Positions 48,961 through 60,533 of a stretch of DNA of 64,000 nt are shown in pieces (the stretch's first letter is position 1; each line of letters opens with the position of its first letter). A model generated the notes under the pieces. The model was not told the origin of the DNA. It was given only the letters and a program-made list of their open reading frames with translations, and searched no databases. Origin of the DNA: Janthinobacterium sp. J1-1 (lineage in GTDB: Bacteria; Pseudomonadota; Gammaproteobacteria; Burkholderiales; Burkholderiaceae_D); contig NZ_CP132339.1 of assembly GCF_030944405.1 (NCBI RefSeq), positions 1,116,001 through 1,180,000 on the forward strand. Reading direction: 5' to 3'. Both the position numbers and the translations under genes were made by a program.

Positions 48961-50829
48961 ATGAAACTGTTAGAAACCATCAATGAACCGGCGCAAGTGC
49001 GCCAGCTGGCGCGTTCGCAACTGGTGCCGCTGGCACAGGAACTGCGCAGCTTCCTGCTCGACTCCGTGTCGAAAACGGGCGGCCATCTGTCGTCCAACCT
49101 GGGCACGGTCGAGCTGACCGTGGCCCTGCATTACGTATTCAACACGCCGCACGACCGCATCGTGTGGGACGTGGGTCACCAGACCTATACCCACAAGATC
49201 CTCACCGGCCGGCGCGGACGCATGCATACTCTGCGCCAGAAGGATGGCATCTCGGGTTTCCCGAAACGCGACGAAAGCGAATACGACACCTTCGGCACGG
49301 CCCATTCGTCGACCTCGATCTCGGCCGCGCTGGGCATGGCGCAGGCGGCCAAGATCAAGGGCGATCCGCTGCATGCGATCGCCGTGATCGGCGACGGCTC
49401 GATGACGGCCGGCATGGCCTTCGAGGCGATGAACAATGCGGGCGTGCAGGAAGACGTCAACCTGCTGGTGATCCTGAACGACAACGACATGTCGATCTCG
49501 CCGCCGGTGGGCGCGCTGAACCGCCACCTGGCGCGCCTGATGTCGGGCCAGTTCTATGCGGCCGCGAAAAACGTCGGCAAATCCGTCTTGCCGGGCCCGG
49601 TGCTGGAACTGGCGAAACGTTTTGAAGAGCACGCGAAAGGCATGGTGGTGCCCGCCACCATGTTCGAGGAATTCGGTTTCAATTACATCGGCCCCATCGA
49701 TGGCCACGACCTCGATTCGCTGATCCCGACCCTGCAGAACATCAAGCAGCTGAAAGGCCCGCAGTTCCTGCACGTGGTCACGAAAAAAGGCCAGGGCTAC
49801 AAGCTGGCCGAGGCCGAGCCCATCCTGTACCACGGCACCGGCAAGTTCAATCCTCTGGAAGGCATCAAGCCGGCCAGCGCGCCGGGCAAGATGACGTACA
49901 CGGAAGTGTTCGGCAACTGGCTGTGCGACATGGCCGCGCACGACAAGCGCCTGGTGGGCATCACGCCGGCCATGCGCGAAGGCTCGGGCATGGTCAAGTT
50001 CGAACAACAGTATCCGAACCGCTATTTCGATGTTGGCATCGCCGAGCAGCACGCGGTGACGTTTGGCGCCGGCCTGGCCTGCGAAGGCTTGAAACCGGTG
50101 GTGGCGATCTATTCCACCTTCCTGCAGCGCGCCTACGACCAGCTGATCCACGACGTGGCGCTGCAAAACCTGGACGTGACGTTCGCGCTGGACCGCGCCG
50201 GCCTGGTCGGCGCCGATGGCGCCACGCACGCCGGCAACTATGACATGGCGTTTTTGCGCTGCATCCCGAACATGGTCATCATGGCCGCCTCGGATGAAAA
50301 CGAATGCCGGCAAATGCTGACCACCGGCTATTACTATCCGGGACCGGCGGCGATCCGCTATCCGCGTGGCGCCGGTGCCGGCGTGGCCATCGTGCCGGAA
50401 CTGGCCAGCCTCGAGATCGGCAAGGGCGAAATCAAACGCCAGGGCAAGAAGATCGCCATCCTGGCGTTTGGCTCGATGGTGGCGCCGAGCGTCGCGGCCG
50501 GTACCCAGCTCGACGCGACGGTGGCCAACATGCGCTTCGTCAAGCCGCTCGACGTGGCCCTGGTCAAGCAGTTGGCCGCTGACCACGACTACCTGGTGAC
50601 GGTGGAAGAAGGCGCCATCATGGGTGGCGCCGGCTCGGCCGTGGCCGAAGCGCTGGCCGCCGAGGGTATCGTCAAGCCTATCCTGATGCTGGGCCTGCCC
50701 GACCAGTTCATCGACCATGGCGACCCGGTGCAGTTGCTCAAAGGCGTGGGGCTGGACGGTGCCGGCATCGCCGCGTCGATCGAACAGCGCTTCGGCGGCG
50801 CGCAGCCGCGCCTGGCCGTGGTCAACTGA
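48961..50829 (+). CDS. dxs: 1-deoxy-D-xylulose-5-phosphate synthase
   Basis: Dxs joins pyruvate and glyceraldehyde-3-phosphate with TPP as cofactor; its product enters the MEP isoprenoid, thiamine and pyridoxal pathways. The 622-residue protein shows TPP-binding [18 protein letters not shown] and [12 protein letters not shown], and transketolase-like C-terminal domains ([12 protein letters not shown]). It directly follows ispA. Its TGA stop lies in a 16-bp palindrome that also includes the stop of the convergent LacI gene. Confidence 0.98.
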   Translation: MKLLETINEPAQVRQLARSQLVPLAQELRSFLLDSVSKTGGHLSSNLGTVELTVALHYVFNTPHDRIVWDVGHQTYTHKILTGRRGRMHTLRQKDGISGFPKRDESEYDTFGTAHSSTSISAALGMAQAAKIKGDPLHAIAVIGDGSMTAGMAFEAMNNAGVQEDVNLLVILNDNDMSISPPVGALNRHLARLMSGQFYAAAKNVGKSVLPGPVLELAKRFEEHAKGMVVPATMFEEFGFNYIGPIDGHDLDSLIPTLQNIKQLKGPQFLHVVTKKGQGYKLAEAEPILYHGTGKFNPLEGIKPASAPGKMTYTEVFGNWLCDMAAHDKRLVGITPAMREGSGMVKFEQQYPNRYFDVGIAEQHAVTFGAGLACEGLKPVVAIYSTFLQRAYDQLIHDVALQNLDVTFALDRAGLVGADGATHAGNYDMAFLRCIPNMVIMAASDENECRQMLTTGYYYPGPAAIRYPRGAGAGVAIVPELASLEIGKGEIKRQGKKIAILAFGSMVAPSVAAGTQLDATVANMRFVKPLDVALVKQLAADHDYLVTVEEGAIMGGAGSAVAEALAAEGIVKPILMLGLPDQFIDHGDPVQLLKGVGLDGAGIAASIEQRFGGAQPRLAVVN

Positions 50830-50841
50830 TCAGCTGATCAG
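50826..50841. repeat. 16-bp perfect palindrome holding both convergent stop codons
   Basis: CTGATCAGCTGATCAG spans the dxs TGA (50827-50829) and the LacI-gene stop (reverse TCA, 50838-50840). It may contribute to mutual termination, but it has no T-run. Confidence 0.5.
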
Positions 50842-51857
50842 CCAGGAGCCGCTTCCGGCGGGGCGGTCGAGGCGCGCACCACCAGCTCGGGCGGCGGTGC
50901 GATGCGCATCGGCGCATCGGCTTGCGGACTGGCGATCAAGTCCAGCAGCAGCGCGATGGCCAGGCTGGCCGCTTCGGCGGTCGGTACCGCCACCGTCGTC
51001 AACGCGGGGCGTGCCTGGTGCGCACCGTGGATATCCGTCAGGCCGATTACCGACAACTGCTGCGGCACCTTGATGCCCAGGTCGGCCGCCGCATGCATCA
51101 GGCCCAGCGCCGGCAAGTCATTGGTGGCAAACACCGCCGTGATCGATGGTGTGGCCGCCAGCATGGCCGCACCGGCCTGCAAGCCTCCCTCCACCGAATC
51201 GTGCACGCGGATGGTCCGCACCACCGCGTCCGCATGGCCCAGTTCAGCCAGCGCATCGTTGAAACCGCGTTCGCGCTCGGCATGCACGCCATTCGCACCG
51301 CCGACCAGCACGCCGATGCTGCGGTGGCCCAGCGCGATCAGATGGCGCGCGGCCAGCGTGCCGGCCAGGTGAAAATCGACCGCCACGCACGGCAGGCCCG
51401 GCGGCTGGTGCGGCTTTTCCCACATGCCCAGCACCACGGTGGCGCCGCGCCGCTCGGTTGCCTTCAGATCGTCCAGCGACGGGTCGGCATTCATCACCAG
51501 CACGCCGTCGGCCAGGGTGCCGGCGATCTGGTCCAGGTAGGCGCGGCCGATGGCGCGGTCGTCATTGGTGTTGCAGACGATCAGGAAGCGGCCATGCTGG
51601 CGCGCCGCCTGTTCGGCCGCCAGCGCGTATTCGGGGTAAAACGGATTGGCGATGCTCGACACCATCAGCGCCAGGGTGGGGGCGCGGCCTTCGGCCAGCG
51701 CACGCGCCGTCAGGTGCGGCCGGTAGCCCAGCGCTTCGACGGCGGCCAGCACGCGCGCGCGCGTGTCGGCGCCGACCTTGCCGCGCTGGCGCAGGACGTT
51801 CGAGACGGTGGCGGAGGTCACGCCGGCGCGCTGGGCGACTTGGGACAGGGTGGTCAT
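50838..51857 (-). CDS. LacI family transcriptional regulator of the sugar locus
   Basis: The 339-residue protein has an N-terminal helix-turn-helix (TTLSQVAQRAGVTSATVSNVLRQ), hinge, and a periplasmic-binding-protein-like effector domain (ALMVSSIANPFYPEYA, GVLVMNADPS, VFATNDLPALG). It should repress the divergent ABC/GH42 operon until its sugar ligand binds. ATG at 51855-51857. The predicted operator at 52083-52098 lies before the first operon gene. Ligand identity is inferred from the GH42 neighbour and is likely a galactoside or its product. Confidence 0.92.
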   Translation of the reverse strand: MTTLSQVAQRAGVTSATVSNVLRQRGKVGADTRARVLAAVEALGYRPHLTARALAEGRAPTLALMVSSIANPFYPEYALAAEQAARQHGRFLIVCNTNDDRAIGRAYLDQIAGTLADGVLVMNADPSLDDLKATERRGATVVLGMWEKPHQPPGLPCVAVDFHLAGTLAARHLIALGHRSIGVLVGGANGVHAERERGFNDALAELGHADAVVRTIRVHDSVEGGLQAGAAMLAATPSITAVFATNDLPALGLMHAAADLGIKVPQQLSVIGLTDIHGAHQARPALTTVAVPTAEAASLAIALLLDLIASPQADAPMRIAPPPELVVRASTAPPEAAPG

Positions 51858-51962
51858 GGTGGGGGCATCGGTAGCATGCCTGCATTCAACAGGGTTAGGC
51901 GGCCGCTGTCAATGTCCGCCTGGACTGGCGGCGCGATTGCTGCAATGCGTCACAGGATTAGA

Positions 51963-51991
51963 TTGCCTGAAAAAAAATCCTTTGGTATATT
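51963..51991 (+). promoter_or_regulatory. promoter of the sugar ABC/GH42 operon
   Basis: TTGCCT (51963-51968), 17-bp spacer, then TATATT (51986-51991) with an extended TGG before it. Transcription would begin near 51998. Confidence 0.6.
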
Positions 51992-52082
51992 CGATTCAAA
52001 CGAGCGTATCCGAAACCATAATCATAAAAAAAATACTTAAAAGAGCGTGCCTGGCCAGCCTGGCACTTTTTTTAGATGGCTT

Positions 52083-52098
52083 GGTTAAGCGCTTAACC
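52083..52098. promoter_or_regulatory. LacI-type operator
   Basis: GGTTAAGCGCTTAACC is a perfect 16-bp palindrome with the central CG typical of LacI-family sites. It lies 16 bp before the first operon gene and about 85 bp after the predicted transcription start, so it may block elongation rather than initiation. Confidence 0.8.
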
Positions 52099-52113
52099 TA
52101 CTGGAGACCAGGA

Positions 52114-53261
<1,148 letters not shown>

Positions 53262-53271
<10 letters not shown>

Positions 53272-55208
53272 GAGTCTGTTACTACCCCGAACATTGGCCT
53301 GAATCGATGTGGGAGGACGATGCGCGGCGCATGAAGGCGCTCGGCATCGCCCAGGTGCGCATCGGCGAATTCGCCTGGAGCCGCATCGAACCGGCAGCGG
53401 GCCAGCTGCAATGGGCCTGGCTGGACCGCGCCATCGACGTGCTGGGCGCGGCCGGCCTGGAAGTGGTGATGTCGACGCCGACGGCCACGCCGCCGAAGTG
53501 GCTGATCGACCTGCATCCCGATATCCTGCCGGTCGGCGCCGACGGCCGCGCGCGCGCCTTCGGTTCGCGCCGCCACTACGATTTTTCGTCGAACGCCTAT
53601 TTCGAGGCCTCGCAGCGCATCGTCACCCTGCTCGCCGAGCGCTACGGCAACCATCCGGCCGTTACCGCCTGGCAGACCGACAATGAATATGGTTGCCACC
53701 AGACGGTGGTCAGCTATTCGGCCGATGCCGTGGCGCGTTTCCGCGACTGGCTGCGCGCGCGCTACACCAGCATCGAAGCACTCAATACCGCCTGGGGCAC
53801 GGTGTTCTGGAGCATGGAATATACGAGTTTCGACCAGATCGATGCGCCGGTCGGCACCGTCACCGAAGCGCACCCCTCGCACCGCATGGACTACCGCCGT
53901 TTTGCGTCGAGCGAAGTGGCGCGCTACAACCGCATGCAGGTCGAGATCTTGCGCCGCCATGCGCCGGGCCGCGTGATGGTGCATAACTTCATGCAGAACT
54001 TTTTTGAATTCGACCATTATCCGGTCGCGGCCGACCTTGACGCGGCCACCTGGGACAGCTATCCATTGGGCGCGCTGGAAGAATTCTGGTTCTCGCCTGA
54101 ACTGAAGGCGCGCTGGCTGCGTACCGGCCACCCCGACTTCGCCTCGTTCAACCATGATTTATATCGCGGTATGTCGAAACAGCCGTTCTGGGTGATGGAA
54201 CAGCAGCCTGGCCCGGTCAACTGGGCCAAGTGGAATCCGGCGCCGCTGCCCGGCATGGTGCGCCTGTGGAGCTGGGAAGCGTTCGCCCACGGCGCCGGCT
54301 GCGTCTCGTATTTCCGCTGGCGCCAGTGCCCGTTCGGCCAGGAGCAGCTGCATGCGGGCCTGAACACGCCGGATAATCTGCTCGATATCGGCGGCGCCGA
54401 AGCGGCGCAGGTGTCGCAGGAGCTGCAATTGATTGCGAATCAAAATGCCACGGTCTCGACCAAAGTCGCGCTGGTATTCGACTACGAAGCCAAGTGGCTG
54501 TTCGAAGTACATCCGCAGGCCCAGGATTTCCAATATGGCCCGCTGGTATTCGAATATTATTCCGCCCTGCGCTCGCTCGGTTTCGACGTCGACGTGATTC
54601 CGACCTCGAGCAACTTCGAGGGCTACCGCCTGATCGTCGTGCCGCCGCTGCCGGTGCTGCCGGACGACTTGCCGCAGCGCTTGCAGGACAGCGGCGCCCA
54701 TGTCGTGTTCGCGCCGCGCAGCGGTTCGAAAACGGTGGACCTGTGCATACCCGCCAACCTGGGACCGGGCCCGCTGGCGCAGCACTTGCCGATGCGCGTA
54801 TGGCGCGTCGACGCCATGCGCCCGACCACCCTGGTGCCGGTGCAGTGGGGTGAGCGGCAGGGCCAGGCGCGCATCTGGCGTGACCTGATCGAGGTGGCCG
54901 GCGATACCACGGTGGTGGCGACGTTTGACGACGGCCATCCGGCCATCGTGCGCCACCAGAACCTGCATTATCTGGCGGCGATTGTTGACGAGCCGCTGCT
55001 GCGCGACTACCTGGCGTCGGTGGCCAGGGAAGCGGACTTGCCGGTGACGCGCCTGGCCGATGGCGTGCGCATCAGCCGCCGCGGCGACCTGACGTATGTC
55101 TTCAATTATGGCGATGCGCCGCTTGATGCGCCGCACCCGCCGCAAGCGAGGTTCGTGATCGGCGCGGCGCAAGTGCCGCCGCAAGGGGTATCGGTATTCC
55201 AGTCATAA
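53262..55208 (+). CDS. glycoside hydrolase family 42 beta-galactosidase
   Basis: The 648-residue enzyme has no signal peptide, so it should split imported galactosides in the cytoplasm. It starts with RLGVCYYPEHWP. The acid/base is Glu142 (TDNEYGCH) and the nucleophile Glu313 (VMEQQPG), both in GH42 contexts. Trimerisation and C-terminal beta domains follow to the usual length. Being between the ATPase and binding-protein genes shows it is part of the uptake operon. Exact linkage preference (beta-1,3, 1,4 or 1,6) cannot be told from sequence. Confidence 0.95.
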
Positions 55209-55277
55209 GCGGACGCCAGATCCGCAAGCTGTCGTAGTTCTTGATAAAAACTAGCTTGATAAAACTGAGGAGACACA

Positions 55278-56510
55278 ATGAAACGCATGCTGCAAGCAGG
55301 ACTGATATCGGCGACCCTGTTCGCCACCATGGCGCAAGCCGGCACCCTGGCCATGAATATCGCTTTCAAGGGCGCCAGCCAGCGCACCGTCTGGCAGTCG
55401 ACGCTCGACGAATTCAAGAAAGCCAACCCGGACGTGGAGCTGAAGGTGGCGTTCGTCGACGAGGAAGCCTACAAGATCCAGCTGCCGAACTGGCTGTCGA
55501 GCCAGGCGCCCGACATCGTCACCTGGCACAACGGCGAGCGCATGGCCTATTACGCCAGCCGCGGCCTGTTCGAGGACTTGAGCGGCGACTGGGCGAAAAA
55601 CAAATGGGACGAGACCTACGCATCGAGCAAGGAAGCGTCGTCGTACAAGGGCAAGCAGTACGCCATGCCGACCGTCTACTACTCGTGGGGCATGTTCTAC
55701 CGCAAGGACCTGTTCCAGAAGGCGGGCATCGCCGGCGAGCCGAAGACCTGGGCCGAATTCATGGAGGCGAACAAGAAGCTCAAGGCGGCCGGCATCAGCC
55801 CGATCGCCGTCGGCGGCCGCGACGCCTGGACCCTGGCTGGCTGGTTCGACTACCTCGACCTGCGCATCAACGGCTATGCCTTCCACCAGCAGCTGATGAA
55901 CGGCGAGATCGCCTACACCGATCCACGCGTGAAAAAGGTCTACACCACCTGGAAGACTCTGCTCGACAATAAATACTTCATCGACAATCCGCTGTCCTAC
56001 GACCTCGATGCGGCGCAACCGTTCGTGTTCCAGGGCAAGGCGGCGATGATGTTGATGGGGACCTTTATCGCCAAGGGCTTCCCGCCGAAACAGAAGGAAG
56101 TGATGGGCTACTTCCAGTTCCCGGCCATCGACCCGGCCATCACCGGCGCCGAGGAGGGCCCGATCGAGTCGCTGCATATTCCGAGCCGCGCCAAGAACAA
56201 GGTCGATGCGCGCCGCTTCCTGGCGTTTGTCGGCACGCCGGCCATCAGCGCCAAGCTGGCCGACGGCCTGGGTTCCTTGCCGGCCAACAGCAAGTCGGCG
56301 CCGCCGGAAGAACCGATTTCGCGTATCGGCTTCGACATCCTGTCCAATACCAAGGGCGGCATCGCGCAGTTCTATGACCGCGACATGACCAAGGAAATGG
56401 CCGATGAAGGCATGAAGGGCATGCAGAAATTCATCAACGATCCGAACGCGCTCGATGACATCCTGGCGCAGCTGGAACGTACGCGCAAGCGCATCTACAA
56501 AAAATCGTGA
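55278..56510 (+). CDS. extracellular sugar-binding protein of the ABC transporter
   Basis: The 410-residue precursor has a signal peptide (MKRMLQAGLISATLFATMAQA) and the bacterial family-1 solute-binding fold (TLDEFKKANPDVELKV, SSQAPDIVTWHNGERM, YAMPTVYYSWGMFYRKDLF, GKAAMMLMGTFIAKGF). It captures the oligosaccharide in the periplasm for the CUT1 importer. AGGAG is 7 nt upstream of ATG 55278. It lies 69 bp after the GH42 gene. Confidence 0.94.
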   Translation: MKRMLQAGLISATLFATMAQAGTLAMNIAFKGASQRTVWQSTLDEFKKANPDVELKVAFVDEEAYKIQLPNWLSSQAPDIVTWHNGERMAYYASRGLFEDLSGDWAKNKWDETYASSKEASSYKGKQYAMPTVYYSWGMFYRKDLFQKAGIAGEPKTWAEFMEANKKLKAAGISPIAVGGRDAWTLAGWFDYLDLRINGYAFHQQLMNGEIAYTDPRVKKVYTTWKTLLDNKYFIDNPLSYDLDAAQPFVFQGKAAMMLMGTFIAKGFPPKQKEVMGYFQFPAIDPAITGAEEGPIESLHIPSRAKNKVDARRFLAFVGTPAISAKLADGLGSLPANSKSAPPEEPISRIGFDILSNTKGGIAQFYDRDMTKEMADEGMKGMQKFINDPNALDDILAQLERTRKRIYKKS

Positions 56511-56531
56511 TGACCACGCCAGGCTGACGAC

Positions 56532-57455
56532 ATGCATACTTCTACCCTGGGCGCCGGCGGCGCCAAGCTGCAGGCGCCACGCCGGCCCGTGCGCTGGTGG
56601 GCCGCGCCCGCCTTCAAGCGGCACCGCGCCGCCGCGCTGTTCCTGGCGCCGGCCTGTCTGCTGGTCGGGCTGTACGTGGTCTACCCGATCCTGTACACCA
56701 TCTACCTGAGCTTTTTCGAGTGGGATGGACTGGCGCAGAAGACCTTCGTCGGCCTGGCCAATTACCAGGAACTGTTTCATACGGATACCTTCTTCACGGC
56801 ACTGAAAAACAACTTTTTGTGGCTGGTATTGTTCCTGCTGGCGCCGCCCGCCGGCCTGGCGGTGGCCCTGTACCTGAACCAGCAGGTGCGCGGCATCCGC
56901 CTGGTCAAGTCGCTGTTCTTCGCGCCGTTCGTGCTGTCGGGCGTGGTGGTGGGCCTGATCTTCAGCTGGTTCTATGACCCCACCTTCGGCCTGCTGGCCC
57001 TGATCCTCGGCCACGGCGTGCCGGTGCTGGGCGATCCGCGCTATGTGACCTACGGCATTATCTTCGCCGCCTTGTGGCCGCAGACGGCGTATTGCATGAT
57101 CCTGTTCCTGACGGGTCTCACCTCGATCAATTCGGAGCAGGTGGAGGCGGCGCGCATGGAAGGCGCCAAGGGCTGGAAGATGCTGGTCCACGTGATCCTG
57201 CCGCAACTGCGCCCCAGCACCTTCATGGCCGTGGTGGTGACCATTATCGGCGCGCTGCGCAGCTTCGACCTGATCTCCGTGATGAGCGGCGGCGGGCCGT
57301 TTGAAAGCTCGACCGTGCTGGCCTATTACTCGTACGACCAGGCCATCAAGTATTACCGCCAGGGCTATTCGGCCGCCGTCGCCGTGGTGCTGTTCGCGAT
57401 GATGCTGGTGTATATCGTGTATCACCTCAAGCGCATGCTGCGCACTGAACAATAA
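56532..57455 (+). CDS. sugar ABC transporter permease (MalF type)
   Basis: The 307-residue inner-membrane protein has six or so helices and the EAA coupling loop (EAARMEGAKGWKMLVHVILPQLRP) that contacts the ATPase. N-terminal residues 1-33 are cytoplasmic and Arg/Pro-rich. It pairs with the permease that begins 9 bp downstream. It belongs to the CUT1 class. Confidence 0.94.
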   Translation: MHTSTLGAGGAKLQAPRRPVRWWAAPAFKRHRAAALFLAPACLLVGLYVVYPILYTIYLSFFEWDGLAQKTFVGLANYQELFHTDTFFTALKNNFLWLVLFLLAPPAGLAVALYLNQQVRGIRLVKSLFFAPFVLSGVVVGLIFSWFYDPTFGLLALILGHGVPVLGDPRYVTYGIIFAALWPQTAYCMILFLTGLTSINSEQVEAARMEGAKGWKMLVHVILPQLRPSTFMAVVVTIIGALRSFDLISVMSGGGPFESSTVLAYYSYDQAIKYYRQGYSAAVAVVLFAMMLVYIVYHLKRMLRTEQ

Positions 57456-57464
57456 GGGGCTGCC

Positions 57465-58316
57465 ATGTATCCCATGCCTGTCGAGAAATGGAAGCCGTGG
57501 AACCGGCGCCTGTACAAATTGTCGCTGCCGCTGGCGCTGGTGATCTGGCTGCTGCCGATGATTGCCGTGCTGGTGACGTCCCTGCGCTCCACCGAAGAAC
57601 TGATGGAAGGCAATTACTGGGGCTGGCCGCGCGACCTGTCGCTGTGGGCCAATTACCACGAAGCGCTGACGGCTTCGCCGATGCTGCATTATTTCTGGAA
57701 CAGCGTGCTGATCACGGTGCCATCGGTGATCGGCTCGATCGCGCTGGCGGCGATGGCCGGTTTTGCGCTGTCGACCTACAAGTTCAAGGGCAACACCTTT
57801 TTGTTCGCCACCTTTGTCGCCTGTAACTTCGTGCCCGTGCAGATACTGATGATCCCGGTGCGCAATATGTCGCTCGAGTTTGGCGTGTTCAACACCGTGC
57901 AGGGCCTGGTGCTGTTCCATGTGGCGTTCCAGACCGGGTTTTGTACCTTGTTCCTGCGTAACTTCATCAAGCAGCTGCCGTTCGAGCTGATCGAGGCGGC
58001 GCGCATCGAGGGCGCCGGCGAATGGACCATTTTTACCAAGGTGATCCTGCCGCTGATCCGGCCGGCCCTGGCCGCGCTCGGCATCCTGGTATTTACCTTT
58101 GTGTGGAACGATTACTTCTGGGCCCTGTGCCTGACGCAAGGCGACAGCGCGGCGCCGATCACGGTCGGCGTGGCGGGCCTGAAAGGGCAGTGGACCACGG
58201 CCTGGAACCTGGTCTCGGCCGGCTCCATCCTGGCGGCCCTGCCGTCGGTGCTGATGTTCTTCCTGATGCAGAAGCATTTTGTGGCCGGGCTGACGTTCGG
58301 CGCCACGAAGGGATAG
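57465..58316 (+). CDS. sugar ABC transporter permease (MalG type)
   Basis: The 283-residue permease has the EAA loop (EAARIEGAGEWTIFTKVILPLIRP) and ends in MQKHFVAGLTFGATKG, the common C-terminus of MalG-like subunits. AAGGGG precedes ATG 57465. It is the last gene of the operon ATPase-GH42-binding protein-MalF-MalG; no clear hairpin follows. Confidence 0.94.
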   Translation: MYPMPVEKWKPWNRRLYKLSLPLALVIWLLPMIAVLVTSLRSTEELMEGNYWGWPRDLSLWANYHEALTASPMLHYFWNSVLITVPSVIGSIALAAMAGFALSTYKFKGNTFLFATFVACNFVPVQILMIPVRNMSLEFGVFNTVQGLVLFHVAFQTGFCTLFLRNFIKQLPFELIEAARIEGAGEWTIFTKVILPLIRPALAALGILVFTFVWNDYFWALCLTQGDSAAPITVGVAGLKGQWTTAWNLVSAGSILAALPSVLMFFLMQKHFVAGLTFGATKG

Positions 58317-58403
58317 CTCTACGTAGTTTCACGCTGCCGCCGCCGGCGCGCGCCCCTTACAATACCTGTCAGACAAGAACTTTGGCAGGGTCAGGGGCGC
58401 GCA

Positions 58404-60533
58404 GTGAAATTGAAGCAACTTCATCGCCGGTGGACCGGCCGGGCGGGGCGCTGGGCGGCGGCCCTGCATGGTCTTGGTGACCGGCTGGCGCAGCGCCGTC
58501 CGCTGTGGATGGTGACCCTGGCCATCGACGAAACCAATCTGTCCGAAGGCTTGCGCGCCGCCTGCGCGGCCAGCGCCATGCTGGCCCTGGGCCTGCTGTT
58601 CGATCATCCCGATTTTTCCTGGGCCGCCATCGGCGCCTTCTGGACCTGCCTGGCCGACGCGGCCGGCACGCGCCGCATGCGTTTCGTCTCGATGCTGGGC
58701 TTTGGCCTGCTGTCGACGTTTGCCGGTGGCGTGGCGGCGCTGGCGGCCGGCCATGGCGTGGCCGCCGCCGCCCTGGCCGTGCTGGTGTTTTCCTGGGCCG
58801 GCGCGCTGGCGCGCATCTGGGGCGCCGCCAGCGCGCAGGTGGCGATCCTGGCCGCCACCGCCTGCGTGGTGATGGTCACCCATCCGCTGCAGTCGGCGGC
58901 GCAGGCACTGCCTTTCCTGGCGATTTATTTGTCCGGTTGCCTGTTTGCCACCTTGCTGAGCTTTACCGTCTGGCGCATCCACCCTTACGGCCCCAGCCGG
59001 CAGGCGATCCGCAGCGCGTATCTGCGCCTGGCCGGCATCGCACGCGACAATGCGCGCTACCTGGCGCAGGCCGACGCGATGGCCGGCGCCGGCGCGCATG
59101 GCGCCAGCTACCGCTCGCAGGCGCGCGCCGCGCTGGAAGCGGCGCGGGTGGCGCTGGCCGCCGTGCCGCCTGCGCGCGCCGGCAACAGCGCGCTGTTCGA
59201 CAACCTGCTGCTGGCGCTCAGCGACGCCGAGCGCATCTTTGCCTACCTGATCGCCGTCACCCATTCCTGCGAACGCGAACGGCAGCGCCTGCGCCACGAT
59301 CCGCGCGCGCGGCGCAGCCTCGAGGCGATGGCGCTGCTGCTGCGCCGCCTGGGCCTGGCCTTGCGGCGCCAGCCGGAAACCCCGCCCTTGCTGCTGCAGC
59401 GCCGCCTGGCCGCCTGCGGCCGGCGCCTGGAAGCGGCGCTGGGTGCCTTGCTGCCGCTGCGCCTGAACGTGGAATTCATGCAGCTCGACTTGCCGCGCGC
59501 GGAGCGCCTGCCATGGCGGCAGGCGGCGGCGCAGGCCTTGTCGCAGGGCTGGTATACCCTGCGCGGCAACGCCACCCTGCAGTCGCTGGGCTGGCGCCAT
59601 GCGGCGCGCGTGTCGCTGGCCACCACCAGCGGCTTCCTGCTGGTCGAGCTGCTGCAGATTCCCTTCGGCTACTGGGCCACCATGGCCACCTTGCTGATAC
59701 TGCAGCCGTCCGTGTCGACCACCTGGCCGCGCGGCATGGAGCGGGTGGCCGGCAGCATCCTGGGGGCGCTGCTGGCGGTGCTGATCGGCCTGGTGATCCA
59801 CACGCCGCTGGCGATCTCCCTGGTGGTGTTTCCGCTGATCGTCGCCACCATGGCGCTGCGCCGCGTCAGCTACAGCCTGCATGTGATGTTCATGACGCCG
59901 GCCTTTGTGCTGGTGGCCGATTACGCCATGCCGGCCAGCGAAATGGCGTATGCCCTGAGCCGCCTGGGCAACAATGTGCTGGGCTGCGTGCTGGCCTTGC
60001 TGGCGACGTTTTTCTTGTGGCCCGACCGCGAAGCGGACGACCTGGAACCGCGCCTGGCCGGCGCCGTCTCGGCCAACCTGAAATACTTGCTGGCGGTGCT
60101 GGCGGCGGGTGGCAAATGGGACCCGACGATCGCGCGCCAGCGCCGCGAAGCGGGCCTGGCCAGCAATAACGCCGAGCAGGTGCTGCAGCGCCTGCGTATC
60201 GAGCGCCGCCTGGACCGCAGCGCCGGCGTCGGCCTGGCCGCCTTGCGCACCTTGCCGTTGCTGCGCCGGGTGGCCGGCAGCACGGCGCGCATCAGCCTCA
60301 GTCCCGATGCCGCGCCAGCCACGCCGGTGCTGCAGCAGTGGATTGCCGCCGTGGGCGGCGAAATCGACGCCTTGCTGCGCGGCGACAGGGAGGTGCCTGC
60401 CCCCGGCGACTGCCAGGCCACGGACTTGAGTCCGCTGCAGGCCGATGCGGTGGCGCAGGTACTGATGCTGCGCATTTTGCTGCGCCAGCAACTGGGCGCT
60501 ACAGCACTTCCAGGAAACTCTTCAGGGCCGTGA
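58404..60533 (+). CDS. FUSC-family inner-membrane protein (YccS/aromatic-acid-exporter like)
   Basis: The 709-residue protein has two hydrophobic blocks (about 45-190 and 400-550), separated by a cytoplasmic helical region, the FUSC/YccS layout. The second block begins LGYR-like HAARVSLATTSGFLLVELLQIPFGYWATMATLLILQPSVSTTW, a hallmark of the family. Such proteins are thought to export aromatic acids or related compounds, but this is not shown for most members. The start is GTG 58404. The 3' end overlaps the convergent peroxidase gene by 35 bp. TACAAT at 58358-58363 may be its -10. Confidence 0.88.
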   Translation: MKLKQLHRRWTGRAGRWAAALHGLGDRLAQRRPLWMVTLAIDETNLSEGLRAACAASAMLALGLLFDHPDFSWAAIGAFWTCLADAAGTRRMRFVSMLGFGLLSTFAGGVAALAAGHGVAAAALAVLVFSWAGALARIWGAASAQVAILAATACVVMVTHPLQSAAQALPFLAIYLSGCLFATLLSFTVWRIHPYGPSRQAIRSAYLRLAGIARDNARYLAQADAMAGAGAHGASYRSQARAALEAARVALAAVPPARAGNSALFDNLLLALSDAERIFAYLIAVTHSCERERQRLRHDPRARRSLEAMALLLRRLGLALRRQPETPPLLLQRRLAACGRRLEAALGALLPLRLNVEFMQLDLPRAERLPWRQAAAQALSQGWYTLRGNATLQSLGWRHAARVSLATTSGFLLVELLQIPFGYWATMATLLILQPSVSTTWPRGMERVAGSILGALLAVLIGLVIHTPLAISLVVFPLIVATMALRRVSYSLHVMFMTPAFVLVADYAMPASEMAYALSRLGNNVLGCVLALLATFFLWPDREADDLEPRLAGAVSANLKYLLAVLAAGGKWDPTIARQRREAGLASNNAEQVLQRLRIERRLDRSAGVGLAALRTLPLLRRVAGSTARISLSPDAAPATPVLQQWIAAVGGEIDALLRGDREVPAPGDCQATDLSPLQADAVAQVLMLRILLRQQLGATALPGNSSGP

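Noticed and set aside
52061..52080. Sigma-54 promoter at TGGCAC before the sugar operon
   Set aside because: The -12 GC element is missing at the required spacing.
55251..58277. Open reading frame of 1008 codons on the minus strand opposite the sugar operon
   Set aside because: It is an antisense shadow of GC-rich codons: the plus strand has complete binding-protein and permease genes with signal peptide and EAA loops, while the antisense product is His/Gln/Arg-rich without any family motif.
58329..60491. 720-codon frame opposite the FUSC gene
   Set aside because: Gln/Arg/His/Ala-rich translation without motifs; the plus-strand frame has clear membrane blocks of the FUSC family.
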